This document shows positions 22,911 through 34,680 of a stretch of 64,000 nucleotides of DNA, piece after piece. Within the stretch, counting starts at the first letter, position 1. Each line of letters starts with the position of its first letter. The notes under the pieces were generated by a model that was given only the letters and a program-made list of their open reading frames with translations, did not search any database and was not told where the DNA came from. Source of the DNA: Clytia hemisphaerica (lineage: Eukaryota > Cnidaria > Hydrozoa > Leptothecata > Clytiidae); NCBI GenBank assembly GCA_902728285.1, contig CACVBU010000505.1, positions 62,001-126,000 of the forward strand. The letters run 5' to 3'. The position numbers and the translations under genes are program-made.

Positions 22911-24240
22911 TTACATCCTCATCAAACGGTCAATCAAATACCTGGCCAGGTCCCCATCTGGGCCATATAGGCAGCAGGTGGAGGGGGTTGGACAAATTGT
23001 GGAGGAGCGAATGGAATGACTACCGCCACCAATAGGAACATATGTCCATCTGGAATGAAGATATTTGATAAAAGATCATGTATACCATATTGAGAAAATA
23101 AGTTCAGAATTCATTTGCTACCAATAACTGATAATTGATCAGGCTGGATCAGGATGATTCAAGTCGTCTAAATAGATTGTAAATCCCCCTAAGTTTGATG
23201 CAGGAGGATGATATAGGGGGGTCATATAGTACATACACAATGAAGGGGGCAGCAGGGGTTCAGCAAAAGTGTACGTCTTTCATCAAATGCAGTCATCCCA
23301 GTTTCTCTTTCTCTGCATACAAGAGGATCTTATATATTTAGAAAACTTTTGCATACGTTATGTGGTTTTTCCAAGCACTTGAATGTCCCCGTAAGACAGT
23401 GGCATTAAGGTTCAGACTCAGGATAAATTGTGTTTATTGGAGCTAAAGTGCATATCAAAATGATTTGCAGAGGATACAAAGATTTAAGATTAAATCCGGA
23501 ATATGCGGTTGTGTGGTTGTTGATTGAATTATCCCGTAAGATCGAAATCACTATCTAATTTGAATTTTATTAAAAGTTCTAAAGCCTTATTTTTTCTCAG
23601 CTGCATATTATACTAAGACAAGTTAAAGGCTTCACGAGTCGAGCCGGTTTGTTACTAGATTAAAGGCAAGTCACACAGTTTCTGGTGACCTTGCCTTTTG
23701 GCACCTGAAAATATCGGCTGCTAATGGGGAGTGGAAGCTATTGCAGATACCCCGAGATACGAGCATTTCTTTATACCTTTGGAATTAATATCATAATTTT
23801 ATTTGTCAGTAAAAAATTACACTACTGTCAGTTTCACGCTGAACGATTGTCAAGTGTAAAACAGATCAAGTGTAAGACAAATAAAATTATGATATTGATA
23901 CAGCTCTTCGACCTTTTGTTGACATGGAGCACTCTTTACAACCGAAATAACTTGCTTTGTTTCTACCTTTCGAATTGGGATGAATCTCCCTCTGAAAACC
24001 ATCTTTTTTTGTCCTACTCTCTTCCTGAATATGACGTTCATAAAGATGGTATCAATGTCTTCGAATGGGATTGGCTGAAATATTAAAACAAGAGATGTTA
24101 ATTTTGAAACTGAATGTCATTCAATTTGTATATTGAGACTCTTTTACCCCTCTTTTTGAAGTAATTTGAGAATGGTTAAACGGTTTATAGTTTGAAAGAG
24201 TGCTTAATATTTCTTCACATATGGCTTATAAATGTTAACA

Positions 24241-24320
24241 TTTAAAGCAAACTGTCAATTAGGTACCTGGCCAGGCCCCCATCTTGGCCATTTTGTTGTC
24301 CTAATGGCACTCTTTGTTGC
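24241..24320 (-). CDS. GQQNGQDGGL motif exon, segment C
   Basis: The minus strand reads RVPLGQQNGQDGGLARYLID then SLL and a stop, the best preserved copy of this peptide with an alternative C-terminus. A copy at 5905-5990 differs by Ile for Asn. Confidence 0.45.
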
Positions 24321-25974
24321 ATCTTCTTCGCCGTTGCAAAATTTTGCATTTTTAAAATTTGGCCTATTTTGATAAAAAGTAGAAACTGAAAAATTTAACT
24401 CAAAAGAATAAAGACTAACTGACGTATAAACATTGTGCTGTTGATTACTCTTATGTGCCAAATAAACGCCCCCCCCCCGCTTGTTAATTTTTCGAAAATT
24501 TTCCAACTCCCCGGACCTTAAAAGGACCCCTCCCCCCCGTCTATTAATTTTTAATTTTTTTCGAACCCCCCCTCCCCGTGCAGTACCAGTGCAGTAGTAA
24601 AAAATAGGTGTTTCTGGTGGTGTTGATGTTGTTGATTAGCAGTACAGTAGTATAAAACAGGTGGCTGTCGGATTTCAGGAGCAGCAGGAGGAGTGTTTTG
24701 TTTGTTTGCTAGGTGATTTGTACATTTTTAAGCCCCATAAACCCTTTTTCTAAGTTTGGCTTATTTAATGAAAGAGTAAAGTGTAAAAACTGAAAAATTA
24801 AACCTATGGAATAGAGACTTACATTATTTTTAAGGTTACAGCCTTATTTCTTCTCAGCTGCATACCATATACTAAGACAAAGGGCATTGCGAGTTGAGCT
24901 GATTTGTTGCTAGATTCGAGGCAATCTTACCTTACATCCTCAGCAGACGGTCAATTAAGTACCTGGTCAGGCCCCCATCTTGGCCATTTTGCTGTCCTAA
25001 TGGCACCAGGCCGTATATGCGGCAAGTGGAGGAGATTGCTGATAGTGGGATGTGCGAAAGGTATAACCACGGCCATAAGAAATATTTCTTTCTTCGTTGA
25101 ACGATGCTTCTTTACTGCATATCTTCGCCGTCACTTCTTCATTATTTTGTTGAACCTGAGTATCCTGAATCTGTCGTTGTTATCTATGTTGACGAGAATC
25201 TTTGATTTCTATAAAAAATTTCCTCTTTGCTCTTGTTTTAAAATCGCTAACATTTGCCTTTCCTTTCTTTCAGTGTCAACTATCAATTTTGCGATTAAAT
25301 TATGAAAAAGTTTTTTGGGGTGCCGTATATTATAGATCGAAAAAAAGTTGACTTGCTTGCTGAAGCTGGTTGATTTGCTGTAGACGTGTATAGGCCACAG
25401 TCACTTTCGATCGGGGCTGTGGATTGCGAAATTTGTCGTTCTTTTTGTATTTTTAGTAATAAAAGATTCTTTAGATACACCCTCTCGAGTAGACTTTTCC
25501 GTCGTAATTGTTGGTTGTTCAGTCTACAGAAGTCAAAAAAGGGCATAAAGAAATAAAAAATATGTTGAATTGTGTAAGTTTTGAAAATATTTAAGAAGTA
25601 AAAACTAAACTTATCTCATCCTAAAGGTTCCATTGTCAAATCGATGTAACAATCAGCCATAAGATTACGGTACTGGTTTCTGGCTCTCCATAGTGTTGCA
25701 ATTAGTTGCAAATCTCTTTGATGGCGTGCTCGTAACTGTTGGTTGTTCATCCTACAAAAGTCAAAAGAAAATGGGGATAAGGAAATAGAAAAAATCTCAT
25801 GAGATGTTTGAAGAGTAAAAATTGAATTTATCTTATTCTGAAAGTTCCATTGTTAAAACGATGTAACAGTCGGCCATGCATTTCCTCACAAAAACCACTT
25901 CTATCGGGGCTTTCTCTGTATATGAATGAAATGTTAAGTGGGACCATGCTAAATGTTAATGTTTTTCTCACAAC

Positions 25975-26238
25975 TCATCTTGATACATTTGCCACCCGTT
26001 TTACTCTTCTCCGATCTATTCTGTAAATGTTGAAATTGAAAGATGAACCAACAACAATGACCAACGAGCAATCACCAATCAAAATAAATACCATACAGCT
26101 TGAGATTAAAAAAACAACGAAAAAGAAAAAGCTCCAGTTGAAGTATATACATTCGAACAAGCTCAATAATCTCGTTAAATATTTTTTTGTGCTCGATACA
26201 GATAAAAACTTTCCGAAAAATGACAGGTTTGATCTCAA
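25975..26238 (-). CDS. Membrane-segment frame, second copy
   Basis: 87 codons nearly identical to 7490-7756 with a few substitutions (LNMFEYIYINW versus LSLFECIYFNW), and one codon fewer. Retention of an open frame in both copies supports a coding past. Confidence 0.4.
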   Translation of the reverse strand: MRSNLSFFGKFLSVSSTKKYLTRLLSLFECIYFNWSFFFFVVFLISSCMVFILIGDCSLVIVVGSSFNFNIYRIDRRRVKRVANVSR

Positions 26239-26509
26239 ATGTGGTAGTGTGCTTGTTGATTGAATTATCCCGTTCGAAATCAGTTCTAAATCACTATCTA
26301 GTTTTAATTATTTAAAGTTAAAGCCTTATTTATCTCTCAGCTGTATATTATATTAGACTTACATTCTCAGCAAACGGTCCATTAAGTACCTGGTCAGGCC
26401 TCCATGGCTTCATAGCTTGTTTTATACCCGGCTTGATTATCAGATTTATGTAAACCTTAGAAATTAGAATATTGAACACAATCTGGCTTTATAACAATAA
26501 GTTCTTACG

Positions 26510-26597
26510 ATTTCGATATTGATTTCTTGCTCTTCGAAGCGTTGCAATCAGCTGCAAATCTCTTTGGTGCCTCGCTCTTAATTGTTGGTTGTTCATC
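26510..26597 (-). CDS. MNNQQLRARHQRD exon with intact donor
   Basis: It reads MNNQQLRARHQRDLQLIATL then RRARNQYRN, followed by GTAAGAAC. It is the only one of four copies with a plausible donor at this point; the others run on into MADCYIDFTMEP. Confidence 0.5.
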
Positions 26598-26994
26598 CTG
26601 AAAAAAGTCAAAAGAAAATGGGGATAAGGAAATAAACAAAATCTCATGAAATGTTTGAAGAGTAAAAATTGAATTTATCTCGTATAAAATGAAGTACAAT
26701 CCATAGATTAACAATTTTATTTTGAAATTCAAAATCAAAGAAAAGTAAACATTCGTTTTCAGGAATATTTCGATTACTTTATTGAATCATCGTCAGCCTA
26801 GCAAATAAAAAGCTTACAGAGTGTCTTATTTATACAAAATTCTACAAAATTACATGTGATAAAAGGTAATAAAAACAATTAAAAAGCTAAAATGAAAGAC
26901 ACAGAAAATCGATAAAAACTAATTTGATTACAAATCGTTTGAGAATAGTACCAATAAGCAACAATAAATTAAAATGATACATTAGAATTTATCT

Positions 26995-27160
26995 CATTCT
27001 GAAAGTTCCATTGTCAAAACGATGTAACAGTCAGCCATGCCTTTCCTCACAAAAACCACTTCTATCGGGGCTTTCTTTGTAACGATGTATACAATGAATG
27101 AAATGTTAAGTGGGTCCATAATTAATGTTAATGTTTCTCTCCAACTTCTCCACCCATCCG
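26995..27160 (-). CDS. Conserved C-terminal exon, segment C
   Basis: PLNISFIVYIVTKKAPIEVV then FVRKGMADCYIVLTMELSE and a stop. Matches 9845-10010. A longer open frame upstream (to 27338) runs into a simple-repeat region and is not supported. Confidence 0.45.
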
Positions 27161-27217
27161 CCCATTCAAGAAACTTTTTGACTTTTTCAAGACTTTTTTT
27201 TACTTTTTTGGACCTAC

Positions 27218-28314
27218 CTCCGGGTGCCCCGGTGGAGGTCCTATGAATTAACCTCTGTCTGTTCGTCCGTTCGTTCGTTCGTCTGTTACCAGCTTTTCTC
27301 GAGATTGGCTCATTAGTTTTTTCTGATTTTTTGCACAAAGATGCGTATTAGCAATGCCCAAAACTTGGCCGAGTCCGATTTTTGAGAAAAATTTTTTTCC
27401 GGCCGGAAATGCCGGAAATATGCCGGAAATCGCCGTTTTTCTGGATTTTCATTGGACTTTTTCCATATAATTGGTTGTTTTTTTCATTCAAAAACATTAT
27501 TAATAGCAATGCCCACCATCAAGCATGTTTCAATTTTCATTAAAATTGATTTTTGAAGCCGGAACTATTTAAAAATCGCCGGAACAACCTATTTTCGCCG
27601 GAAAGACAGTATTTCTTAATTTTCTCGAGCTGTACTTTATATTTTTTATGAAATTTTGCACACTGATGCAAAATGATAATACCTAAAATGTGACGGAGCC
27701 CGATTTTCGACAAACATTTTTTTCCGGCCGAAAAAGCCAGAAATATGCCGGAATTACTGTTTTTTTAGCATTTTCTCGAGATTTTATTATTAGTTTTTTC
27801 TGATTTTTAGCACAAAGATGCGTATTAACAATGCCCAAAACATGACCGAGTCCGATTTTTGAGAAAAAATTTTTTCCGGCGGAAAATGCCTGAAATATGA
27901 CGGAAATCGCCGTTTTCTGGGTTTTCATTGGGCTTTTTCTTTTTAAATAGTTGTTTTTTCATTCAAACACATTATTAATAGCAATGTCCACCATCAGCAT
28001 GTTTCAATTTTCAATAAAATTGAATTTTGAAGCGGGAACTATTGGATTTTTTCATTATATTTCCAATTTTTTCACACAAAAACATTATAGATAACAATGC
28101 TCGCCATCAAGCATGATTCAATTGTCAATAAAACTGATTTTTGCGACCACAACTTTCTATTTATTTTTTCCTTACAACCCTTTCCTCTCCCTTATCAACA
28201 ATCAATGTTGAAATTTTTGCGTTATGCATTTTTGCTAAACGCTATATTTTCTGACTGATTTTTTTCATTTTTCTCCTCGCATTGCTATCTAACTTTCATC
28301 ATCAGGTAGGTCCA
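27218..28314. mobile_element. Inverted-end element with GGTGGAGGTCC motif, copy 1
   Basis: Inverted ends ggacctacc and ggtaggtcc. Next to the left end are ccccggtggaggtccta and a (GTTC)n run. Internal stretches repeat ttctcgagattggctc and ccggaaatgccggaaat. A similar left end starts at 28379, and a matching right end is at about 30920. Confidence 0.5.
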
Positions 28315-28378
28315 TTCAGCATCTAGCTTGTTACTTTTTCTTTGACTTTTTGACTATCTATTTTTGACTTTGACTTTT

Positions 28379-28460
28379 TGGACCTACCCCGGTGGAGGTC
28401 CTATAAATTAACCTGTGTTTGTTCGTTCGTTCGTTCGTTTGTTCGTTCGTCGGTTACCAA
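28379..28460. mobile_element. Left end of a second GGTGGAGGTCC element
   Basis: ggacctaccccggtggaggt is followed by (GTTC)n. It may extend to the ggtaggtcc at 30921-30929, with other elements nested in between. Confidence 0.45.
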
Positions 28461-29250
28461 CTTTTCAATTGAATTCAATTCAAAGTAATTAATTCGCCCA
28501 GATTCGCCTGCATATCATTAAAAATTTACATATTTGAAGTTTGTATAAATTAGGGGAGGAATGCAGGCCAGGAGTCCATCCAATAGACGTACCGTCTAAT
28601 CAAATGGAATGAACACCTGGTCGCGTGAGCTGGTCATGTCGAATATCATTATGGGAGGTATCTTAAGGGTTATTAAAACTATTTAAACTTAAACAATCAG
28701 AATAAAAACAATGTTTACATACCTAACCATAAATAAACAATATAAAAAGGAAAAAATAATAACAATACATACAAAAAAATATGACATCAACTACTTGTTT
28801 TTTTTTGTATAAGCATAACGCTTATAAGCATATGAAGGCTCAGATTTGCAGAATTCCTAAGCATAACATGAGCATATATGTCAGTCTAAAATCTTTTTCA
28901 AGTGGTCATTTTTATCTGTTTAAAAAGGTTTGATAGAGTTCAAGTAAAAAATAAGACATTCCACAGCTAGCTAACATTCCACTGCTCCCAAAATCTGAAC
29001 AAAATTTTACAAAATTTCTGAAATTTCATTAAAAACTTGGCTCGGGGTGAATCATAAGCATGATTCTTAAGCATATAATAAGCATAAACTATGCCTGGAT
29101 ACTTTGAGAACTTAAGCATACACGAGCCTGACCAAGGGGCATACACTTGCTTATAAAAAAAAAAAACATGTATTGAAAAACCTGAAAAATATTAATTGTC
29201 ATTGTATGTGAATTTCAAGGTTTTGTAGAGATGAACTTTCAAAATACTAT
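28460..29250. other. Non-coding, transposon-derived
   Basis: AT-rich; 28797-29171 has inverted A/T-rich ends (ttttttgtataagca, tgcttataaaaaa) around repeats of gcataa. No gene. Confidence 0.5.
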
Positions 29251-29253
29251 TAC

Positions 29254-29591
29254 CTTATTGGAACTAATTTTCGCGGGAACTAATTTTCGCGGTCGAAAAA
29301 AAATATCCGGAAAATTGCATTTCGCGGGTTTTAATTTTCGCGGTTTTTTCCATTCTGGAATTTTCGCAGGTTTTAATTTTGGCGGTTTTGCCCTTTTTTG
29401 GACAAATTTCTTTCATTTTCCTAGGGATTTTTCAAATTTTTCGATGAAATTTGAAAAATTTGTATTTCGCAGGAATTAATTTTCGCGGTTTTCAGCTCTC
29501 AAAATTTTTCGCGGGATCAAATTATCGCGATTTTGACGAAAAACCACGAAAAACGCTAAAATTAAAACCCGCGAAAATTAGTTCCAATAAG
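29254..29591. mobile_element. TTTTCGCGGG inverted-repeat element
   Basis: The ends cttattggaactaattttcg and the inverse (cgaaaattagttccaataag) enclose many more copies of aattttcgcggg on both strands, making the element almost entirely a cluster of one motif. 338 bp. Confidence 0.85.
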
Positions 29592-29960
29592 TTAGATCTT
29601 CTAAGCTTGGTGGATAATTGATCAAAGTGAAAATTCCAGGCTAGAAATTTATCTAGAATGAGACCAAGATATTTGACATGCTTTGTGAATTTTAAGGCGT
29701 GTCCTTCAAGGTAAAGATTTATAGAGTAAGGTACAGATTTATGTTTGCTTCTGAACAAAATGACCTCTGTTTTCGCAGTGTTAAGAGAAATTTTATTCGC
29801 ACGAAGCCAAGAAGAAAGTTAAACTAGATCAGAGTTCACTTTGGTTTCGAGTGAATTCAAATTTGAGTCAGACGAAAGAAGACAGGTATCATCAGCAAAG
29901 AGGTTGGTTTCGCTATTCAATATAGCTTGAGGGAGGTCATATATATTTCTCAGGATTAAA
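29592..29960 (-). pseudogene. Non-LTR retrotransposon reverse transcriptase fragment
   Basis: The minus strand reads LPQAILNSETNLFADDTCLL, NLNSLETKVNSDLV, a TAA stop, LSSWLRANKISLNTAKTEVI then LFRSKHK and KYLGLILDK. This contains the FADD catalytic box and the following thumb-side motifs of CR1/Jockey/L2-type LINE reverse transcriptases. It is truncated at both ends by other elements and has one in-frame stop. Confidence 0.9.
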
Positions 29961-31310
29961 TCGTAGGAATCTTTTGATTTTTGGTACACAGGTGCAAAAT
30001 GGTGGTGGCCAAAATGTGACGGAGCCCAATTTTCAAAGAAAAAACTTTTAGGGCAAATTTGGGCCAAAAAACGGCTAAAAAATGGGTATTTTAGACTTTG
30101 TGAAAAATTGTATCATTAATTTTTTGAATGAAAGTAGGGCACCATCATAGGTAAAGGATGGCTCGAGCAGATTTTTGCAAAAATATTTTGTTGGCTCAAA
30201 AAACGCATGTTTATCTATAAGAATCACTATTAATACAGATTAATAAGCATACATCAATGTTCTTAGTCAAATTACTCAGTTTCTTTTATGAGATGTTTTT
30301 TTTTTGCTCATGAGGGCTTACTTTTGAAGAATATGTGTGTTTAGACATGGAATTTTGGTTGATTGGCGTGTTTTTATAAAATAACTGGCCAAATTCGATA
30401 TTTTTTTATGAGCACATTCTCAATTACGTATCAGCTTTTCTCGAGATTGGCTCTTTCATTCTTTATGATTTTTTGCACAAACATGGATAACTATAAACCC
30501 TCGAATGTGACGGAGCTCGATTTTTGGAAACAAATGTTTGGGGTAAATTTCAGCTAAAAACAGGCCAAGCCAAGGGTTTTTTGGACTTTGTGAAATATTG
30601 GATCATTGTTTTTTTAAAAGATGGCTCAAGCAGATTTTTGTAAAAAAAGAGCTCAAAAAAACGCATCTATAAGAATCACTATTAATAAGCATACATCAAT
30701 GTTCATAGCCAAATTTTTTGATGAGATGTTTGTTTTTGCTCACGAAGTCTTGAATATGAAAGAATATTTCAAGAGCATGAAATTTTGGTTTCTAAACGTG
30801 TTTTTTTTATAAGAAACAAACGACTAACTTTAATAGATCCATCGTCACTATTTGTGTTCTGAATGATTGAATGGTCACGTCACGTAGATATCAATTATAT
30901 ACGTGTTAAATGCATAACCAGGTAGGTCCATAAAAGTATCACTTGTTTGAGTTTTTTTTGACTTTTTGGTGGTGTACGATAATTTCTCGAGTGATTCTGT
31001 TTTAAGTAAACTTTAGAAACTCGACTAAATTTTTAAATACCAGGCCTGAGCAATCAAATATTAAATTTTCAAATGCTGTAACACATTGATGGTTGTCCAA
31101 AATTACGAATTGCCACGAATTTGTATATCATAAAATAAATATTTCATCTTAAAATTACTGCCCACATAGCGCAAAACCATCCGTAGATCAAACGTCCTCA
31201 GTGTCATCATTTAAATTACTACATTGTTTTCTTTAACACGAATTCGTATATAATGAAATAAATATTTCATCCTAAAATTACTGCCCATATAACGCAAAAC
31301 CATCCGTAGA

Positions 31311-31347
31311 TCAAACGTCCTCAATGTCATCGTTTAGATTTCTTCGC
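31311..31347 (-). CDS. Terminal exon, third copy
   Basis: Same length and splice acceptor as 12471-12507, same tail peptide ending IEDV and TGA. Two 123-bp satellite units lie directly 3' of it on the minus strand. Confidence 0.6.
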
Positions 31348-31435
31348 CTGAACAAATAGTACCAAAAAGATTTACAAAATTGAAACATCTCATTTTAAAA
31401 AAAAAGGCAAAAGAAGAAGAAAATTTGAGATGTAC

Positions 31436-31914
31436 CTGGCTCTATACTTCATGATTAAAATTTCACGAACAAGCAGACCCAATAGCAATAGCACAGTGTA
31501 CGCCACATGAATAAGATACATTATCGGCGATCCAAAAAATATCTGCAATCTGATTGGTTAAAAAGAGTACAATATATCTTGTATTTTACATGTAAAAATA
31601 TAAATTGACGAAAAGATGTTGTTGCATTGTAGCGGTAGAAGCAATCTAACGTCACTTTGCTACAAAAGCGTCCTTCAACACAAAAAGTGCATTTTTTGGG
31701 TCACCGATAAACCAGTTATCAGTCCTTTGCTCGTACAATATGGAAATATTTCACTCGTTCCGGATTTTCCGTATATTTTCCTCGCCTAAAGGCTCGTAAA
31801 ATATTGTACGGAAAAATCTCGGAACTCGTAAAATATTTCTCATATTGTACTCGCAACTGTCCGATAACTATTACATTACAATTTCCAACAAATATGCATT
31901 ATTATTTTCTCTTT
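31436..31914 (-). pseudogene. Transmembrane exon interrupted by an insertion
   Basis: It begins at the acceptor (ctctttctgaaaag region), is broken at about 31520-31876 by foreign sequence, then continues VAYTVLLLLGLLVREILIMK to the donor CCAG|gtacat. The copy cannot make the intact membrane segment. Confidence 0.65.
31520..31876. mobile_element. Insertion containing a large hairpin
   Basis: Compared with 12660-12680 and 19900-19920, about 357 extra bases lie between cacatgaataagatacatta and acattacaatttcc, so ACATTA may be the target duplication. The inner part 31715-31868 is an imperfect palindrome (gttatc..ctcgtacaatatg / catattgtactcg..gataac). Confidence 0.7.
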
Positions 31915-32099
31915 CTGAAAAGAGTTAAAAGCTTTAGATATGTTGAGCAGAGTTAGAAACTTGATAAATTCAAACACAAAAGGTTAAATATATATATTTT
32001 TCTATTTATAACAACACGTCCTCCTAGAAATTTCCAATGCTTTCTTAAAAGATTTCTTGTCACTGTCCTTTTTTAATTTACAGTTCATGGATTTAAGCG

Positions 32100-32366
32100 A
32101 TTTAAACATGAGTCCTCCAATTCAACTTCAGACAGTGCTCGGATTTGATGTCTTCCCATGTGGCTTTGGAAATTGGTTTTTCATCTTTGATCTTATCACG
32201 ACAATAATATATGATGGAACACGTGTCTTTTGGATTGAGGGCTCTGACCATAGTGAATTTTTCATAATTGCTGTGTTTAAAATGTGTTTTCTGACTGATG
32301 TAACCAACAAAACTATGGCATGTTATACATTTAATGTTAGACAAACTGTTCCTGAATCTGAAAATT
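32100..32366 (-). CDS. Candidate further exon of the transmembrane gene
   Basis: From an acceptor-like ttttgaattttcag the minus strand reads NSLSNIKCITCHSFVGYISQ, KTHFKHSNYEKFTMVRALNP and IKSEHCLKLNWRTHV. A 2-bp deletion relative to 12895 then shifts it away from the SLKSMK exon. A 138-codon frame on the plus strand (32057-32473) overlaps; neither is recognised. Minus is preferred for consistency with the neighbouring exons. Confidence 0.3.
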
Positions 32367-32479
32367 CAAAAATTGCATTGGAAAAATTGGATGAAGAAGA
32401 AAATGAAGACTTTTGCGAGGAAGAGTATTTCAACTTTGAAGAGCTTAGCTTCGGCGAAGAAAAAACATTTTGAAAAAAC

Positions 32480-33510
32480 TTTCGCGGTAGATGGTGCATA
32501 TTTTACCGAATAATGAAAATTTTTGCGGAAAATTTTTGTAAATGCTTCTTTGTCTCGAAATCTTCAAAATAGTGGTTTTTCATCCATTTTTCATCTGAAT
32601 TTTGATTAAAAAAACAGTCATAACTTTTGACACATCTTTTTAGAAAAATTTTCCGCAAAATCTAAAATAGTTCAATTCTTTGCGGACAGTTTGAAAAAAG
32701 TTCGAAACAAAAAGGTTAATTACCCATTAAAACTTAGCACTTTTTATAAAAGAAGGTGATGCAACATATCATTAACGTCTTTTTAAAATTCATAACGTCA
32801 TTTTTGCAATTAAGCTCTTAATTACTCTTGAGGGGTTTGATTAAAAAGCAATTTATAAAGGCAATTCTTTGTTAAAAGTGTTAAAGAATCTAAAACATAA
32901 CTCTTATGTTCAGATACTAAAATTAATTTTTCTGACTATGGTCAGAGCCCTTAAGTGACCGCAAAATGAACCATGTTTGAAATTCTTCTTCCTCCATTTC
33001 CTCAGGATCATTTTGTTGTTCGTCCGTTCGAGTCAAGTTAATCTGTTCGTCTACGCTGAGATCTGAATTGAAAACAAGTAGATTTTAGATTTAATTCTAA
33101 TAATCAATTTATAAGAAATCGTAATTTTAAAGTTGCAGTACTGACATGAGAAGTGTATCATCTTTTGACAGGCAGCAGTGCAACGAAGGAGAACCGTGAG
33201 AATTATAGACAATAAATGATTAAAGGATCATTTTGAAAAAAATTTTTTTTGAAATTTTACTCATGTCTGCACTTTATTGCAAATTTTCGTATTTTGCTGA
33301 TTACGCTGACGTCAGCAAAATTTGAAAAAAACGATTATGCAAAAATGTTCTTTTAATGATATGCAACTTTGGTCCAAATTTCATGTTTATACCAATAGCC
33401 AAACTGGAGTTAAAATTTATTATGCTAGGATGGGTGATGATGGGTGCGAAAAATTAACGAAAATTTGGACACGCATTAATTTACCCGAGTAAGGAAGAGT
33501 AAGATATATT
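32480..33510. other. Intergenic, no supported gene
   Basis: AT-rich DNA with simple T/A runs. Nothing recognised on either strand. Confidence 0.6.
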
Positions 33511-33562
33511 TAAAATGGTTATTGTTACCTTCCAGTATATTTTAAAGACTTTCTCAAATACA

Positions 33563-34400
33563 TTACATAGCCATCTGCAGATTCTCACGGTTATTCCACG
33601 TTTGTATGTAGAACTTGGCCGTTGTGCTAGATCTGTTCTTCATAAAATTGTGAGCCAAGCTGTCAACAGGTTCATTTCTTGTAGCGGTCAAATGGGATGC
33701 AATGGAGTGCCTGATTTTCGTTGGACTGATACGGCTCAAGCTAAAAAAATAAATATTTAGAGAAAGTTTAATAAGTTGAACACTAAAAATACTTAAATAG
33801 ATAAAGTATATTCACTCACAGGATAGAATGGTATTAAAAAAAGGCCGACCAATAAAAGAATTAATTTCAGAAATATCCTTACTTTTTCCTGTTCTTTAAT
33901 GCTGGCACTTATTTGAATAAATTAGTCATTCCATTAGAAATTGTAGAGTGTGACATCTTTTCTCTAACGCTGCTCAATAGAAACAAATATCTCTCGTTGA
34001 GTGGAAGGCCGGCATCGTTGGTGCTAGCTATCTTTGGTCGGAAGTGAACAGCAAATTTGTTCAAATGTGAGAAAATCATTTCGGAGCAGACAATTGCCTT
34101 CTTTCCATAAAGCAGGTTTTATATTTAGTGCTTGATATCACCATTGCATCGTATTCATTATCGTGTACAGCATTTTGCAAATCAGCTATTGAAATGCTAA
34201 TGAGGTTGGATGCCCTCAAGGCATTTGTTATGCAAAGCATAAACATCAGGTAGTTTTGACAATCTATGGCTTGTTCTGACATATACTTCGGAGATGTGAA
34301 GTGATCAATACCATTGATAAAATCATTAATAAAATCTCTTTTTGCCCTGTCACTATTGCCAAAGATCTTGCAATCAGTGTTCGTTATCAAATTCTCCAAT
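33563..34400 (-). pseudogene. Crypton-like tyrosine recombinase, frameshifted
   Basis: Three minus-strand pieces fit one recombinase catalytic domain in order. 34400-34076 has CITNALRASNLISISIADLQ and VISSTKYKT (box I Arg and the following Lys). 34070-33910 in another frame has EMIFSHLNKFAVHFRPKIAS, GLPLNERYLFLLSSV and EKMSHSTISNGMTNLF. 33740-33563, after a good acceptor (tattttttag), has SRISPTKIRHSIASHL, VDSLAHNFMKN and TTAKFYIQTW, with the R..H..H..Y box II arrangement and the Tyr nucleophile candidate. Frame breaks show it is dead. The order and strings resemble Crypton-type recombinases; DIRS-type is the alternative. Confidence 0.7.
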
Positions 34401-34680
34401 TTAGAATCTTACATTGCACTTTGATGTTCCTTGCGATACGGACGGAGTCTTCTGTTAAATTCTTGAGTTTTAATGCGGATACGTTGCATGTCCGGATAGG
34501 TCAACCCTGAATGGCAAATACATTAAAGCAAATATAACTTAAATGGTATTTTATTTTAGAATATTATAGACTTATTAAATACAAAATGCTTGAATCGATA
34601 TTAGTAGAAACTTTATACCATCATCAATGTGTTCCCAAATAATGAATAGAATTTATTAGCTCCAAAAATGATAAACTAAC

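Larger units (their letters stand above)
20020..27170. repeat. Segmental repeat copy C
   Basis: Third copy, matching 1040-5880 closely from 20020 to 24245 and matching 6440-7760 from 24940 to 26260. It lacks the hairpin at 2165-2321 and the elements at 4194-4760 and 14707-15274, so it supplies empty sites for those insertions. Confidence 0.8.
30090..32100. repeat. Second repeat segment, copy 3
   Basis: It matches 18690-19960 and 10920-12900. It carries two 123-bp satellite units, the spliced C-terminal exons of the minus-strand transmembrane gene and an inserted hairpin element. Confidence 0.75.

Noticed and set aside
27037..27246. 69-codon plus-strand frame and its twin at 9890
   Set aside because: Antisense to the conserved minus-strand peptide PLNISFIVY...TMELSE.
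32057..32473. 138-codon plus-strand frame with acidic C-terminus
   Set aside because: No homology, and its left part overlaps repeat sequence whose conserved coding sense is minus. It remains possible, so it is mentioned under the minus-strand candidate.
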